A stretch of DNA of 40,475 nt from Anaerolineales bacterium (GTDB lineage: Bacteria > Chloroflexota > Anaerolineae > Anaerolineales > UBA6663), in contig JADZEK010000186.1 in assembly GCA_020850595.1 (NCBI GenBank), positions 1 through 40,475 on the forward strand, given 5' to 3'. Every line of letters begins with the position of its first letter. Within the stretch, counting starts at the first letter, position 1. Below, piece after piece: positions 38,802 through 40,475 of this stretch. Below the pieces are notes generated by a model. The model made no database searches, had not been told where the DNA came from, and worked only from the letters and a program-made list of their open reading frames with translations. A program made the position numbers and the translations under genes.

Positions 38802-40305
38802 ATGACTGACAACCTGATTGTAGCCCAACTGCCGCTGTTGCCCGACAGCCTGCTGCCCCCGAAACAGACGCGAAAATGGGCGGATTTGAACAGTTTTTGG
38901 CAACACCCAGAGCGGCTGCCCGCTTTCGTGCGCGATTCACCCACGGTCATGCGCAATCTGGCGTTGCTTGGCCCACTGGACTGGGCGACCTTCCCGGAAC
39001 GCAACCTGGAACGCCATTGGGGCCAACCTCAAATCCCTTTTGCTGCGTTGGCCGCGGCCGAACTCATCAAGCTCAACGACGGCTGCGCCTCGTGGGGTAA
39101 GTTGCATCGCTATCTGGTGGAGCATCCCGGTTTCATATGGCTGCTCGGTTTCCCACTCCAGCCTGCGCCCAATCATCCGCTCGGTTTCAATGCCCAAGCC
39201 AGTCTGCCCACCCACCGGCATTTGGTCCGGATGCTGCGCCAGGTGCCCAATGCGGCGCTGCAATTCCTGCTGGCCGATAGTGTTCGCCTGATCCTGACCG
39301 AGTTGGCCGGCCTGGGCCTGGCGCCGCCCGAGTGCGTGTCGCTGGACACCAAACATATTTTGGCTTGGGTGAAGGAGAACAATCCCAAGACCTATGTGAC
39401 CGAGCGCTTCAACAAAGCCCAGCAACCCGCTGGCGATCCCGATTGCCGCCTGGGCTGTAAGCGCCGCACCAATCAAGGCGCCGCACCGGCTACTCCCACC
39501 CGCAATCCAGTCTCGTCGCAGGGCCTCAAACGCGGCCAGTATTACTGGGGCTATGGCTCCGGGGTCGTGGTGACCAAGGTGCCGGCGTTGGGCGAATTCG
39601 TGTTAGCCGAGCTCACCCAGCCTTTCGATCAGGGCGACGTCACCTACTTTTTCCCGCTCATGCAGCAGTCGGAAAACCGCCTCGGCTACCGGCCGCGCCT
39701 GGGCACTTTCGATGCCGCCTTCGACGCCTGGTATGTTTACGCCTACTTTCACCGCGAAAATAGCCCGGCCAGCGGGTTTGCGGCCGTGCCCTTCTCCGCC
39801 AAGGGCGGCTACCAAGCGGACGGACGCCAGTTCACTTCGGAAGGCTTGCCCTTGTGCGCGGCTGGCCTGGCCATGCCGCTTCAGTTCACCTTCACGGATC
39901 GGACCAGTTGTTTGGTCGAGCATGAGCGCGGCAAGTATCGCTGTCCACTCACGCCTAACCGCGCCGGCCGCGTCGCTTGTCCCATTCGCCACGTCAACGC
40001 CAAGCGCGGTGGCTGTACGGCAGTGATGCCGATCAGCATTGGCGCCCGTTTGCGCTACACGCTCGACCGCCAAGGCGAAGCGTACAAAGATGCCTACCGC
40101 CAACGCACCGCCGTCGAGCGCACACTTGCACCTGCGCGCAAGTGCAGGTGTCAACAGCCAGGCGTTGGCCCTGGGCATCGAACGACCACACCTGCGCAAC
40201 GGCCACGCCATCACCAACCAGAACACCCTCATCTATGTCTTGATCAACCTGCGCTTCTTGCAGCGCCTGCGCGACCGACCGCTTGAAAAACTGCCGCCCG
40301 ACTGA
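38802..40305 (+). pseudogene. DDE transposase, frameshifted by a 28-nt palindromic insertion
   Basis: The N-terminal 440 codons read as an intact transposase. The catalytic triad is D182 (VSLDTKHILAW), D304 (GTFDAAFDAWYVYAYF) and E439 (RTAVER). Directly after the V-E-R codons (40113-40121) a 28-nt stretch (40122-40149) shifts the frame, and the original frame then ends in an unrelated basic tail at 40286. The true C-terminus continues in the next frame from 40150: VNSQALALGIERPHLRNGHA.. to LEKLPPD, stop at 40303-40305. Removing the 28 nt restores V-E-R-V-N-S-Q-A-L-A-L-G, a natural continuation. A programmed frameshift is possible but there is no slippery sequence at the junction. The ATG at 38802 has a GAGGAGAG ribosome site. 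Confidence 0.8.
40122..40151. repeat. 30-nt near-perfect palindrome inserted in the transposase
   Basis: Symmetric about TGCGCGCA, with 13 of 15 positions complementary (TGCAC/GTGCA and ACAC/GTGT arms, one C-A and one T-G mismatch). It contains two interleaved half-hairpins, ACTTGC..GCAAGT and ACCTGC..GCAGGT. Confidence 0.75.
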
Positions 40306-40326
40306 TGCGGCTGCCTGCACCGCCCA

Positions 40327-40356
40327 GGCGTAACCAGTCAGTTGACTGGTTTGACA
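40327..40356 (+). promoter_or_regulatory. IS right end with outward-facing -35 (TTGACA)
   Basis: The right-end palindrome AACCAGTCA GT TGACTGGTT (40332-40351) runs straight into TTGACA (40351-40356), a perfect -35 pointing out of the element. Candidate -10s (TGTTAT at 40377-40382) are spaced too far (20 nt) for a strong promoter, so this would be a partial promoter at best. Confidence 0.35.
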
Positions 40357-40375
40357 ATGTCACATTCGAATTGCG

Positions 40376-40475
40376 ATGTTATGGTATGACTGGCGGAATG
40401 AGCCTAAGATCGCCTCACCTGCCTGTTACGAACCGGAACGCTGGGGTCTGCCGGCCGAAGCCGTGCGCGGTCTGA
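40376..40475 (+). CDS. partial open reading frame running off the window edge
   Basis: From the ATG at 40376 the frame is open to the last base, reading MLWYDWRNEPKIAS.. to ..YEPERWGLPAEAVRGL (33 codons). The composition is protein-like (Trp/Glu/Arg rich, helical second half), and this is the only one of the three plus frames that is both open and sensible. No Shine-Dalgarno is present. I do not recognise the family; it may be another mobile-element gene given its position just outside the IS. Confidence 0.35.
   Translation, partial: MLWYDWRNEPKIASPACYEPERWGLPAEAVRGL

Larger units (their letters stand above)
38632..40350 (+). mobile_element. insertion sequence with DDE transposase and palindromic ends
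   Basis: Left end ACCAGTCATTGACTGGTTACGCC (23 nt, 38632-38654) and right end at 40327-40350 are inverted copies: read inward, both give ACCAGTCA, 1-2 variable nt, TGACTGGTTACGCC. Each end is itself a hairpin. The true tips could instead be the inner TGACTGGTTACGCC / GGCGTAACCAGTCA pair (38641 to 40340). I see no obvious target-site duplication. The single cargo gene is the frameshifted transposase. I cannot name the IS family. Confidence 0.7.

Overview
The window looks like a chromosomal segment from a high-GC bacterium, most likely a member of the Chloroflexota (Anaerolineae-like). The reasons are the mix of an F420-type flavin oxidoreductase, proline/threonine-rich lipoproteins, an NBR1-type Ig lipoprotein, a gingipain-like C25 peptidase, a giant DUF11 surface protein and C-terminal W-L-P-L-I tails. 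I assign the phylum from family knowledge and composition, not from a marker-gene tree.

Left part (1-14850): mostly housekeeping and single-gene units. In order: a hairpin repeat at the edge; recF (-); a Ddn/DUF385-like oxidoreductase (+) that overlaps tail-to-tail with a CPBP membrane protease (-); a stand-alone response regulator (-); a lipoprotein with an internally duplicated domain (+); an ATC-hydrolase-family gene (+); NADP isocitrate dehydrogenase (-); a nitrilase homologue that has lost all three catalytic residues (+); ribokinase (+); a conserved gene of unknown function (+); kynureninase (+); an Ig-domain lipoprotein plus a GT4 glycosyltransferase (+); and mscL (+). Four strong intrinsic terminators and several good promoters are readable.

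Central part (14867-37240, all minus strand): a tightly coupled four-gene operon dominates the window. From its promoter it encodes: (1) a membrane-anchored fusion of a SurA-N-like chaperone domain and a thioredoxin domain with a W-C-P-Y-C active site; (2) a 5858-residue exported protein made largely of DUF11 domains, most carrying one cysteine pair; (3) a 944-residue C25 (gingipain-like) protease whose ATG overlaps the stop of the giant gene; (4) a 251-residue exported protein with a Ser/Thr/Pro linker. The gap between genes 1 and 2 is 1 nt and genes 2 and 3 overlap in ATGA. I read this as a dedicated surface-fibre system: folding and disulfide catalyst, giant substrate, processing protease and an accessory protein. 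This is the most interesting content of the window.

Right part (37241-40475): a 438-nt leader/intergenic region, a short-chain dehydrogenase (-), then an insertion sequence whose DDE transposase is frameshifted by a 28-nt near-palindromic insertion beside the catalytic glutamate. Palindromes starting G-C-G-T-A-A-Y-C-A form the IS ends. Similar palindromes at the far left of the window are arranged in the same hairpin-spacer-hairpin way, which suggests a dispersed REPIN/MITE-like family. A partial open frame runs off the right edge. I saw no tRNA, rRNA, riboswitch or CRISPR array.
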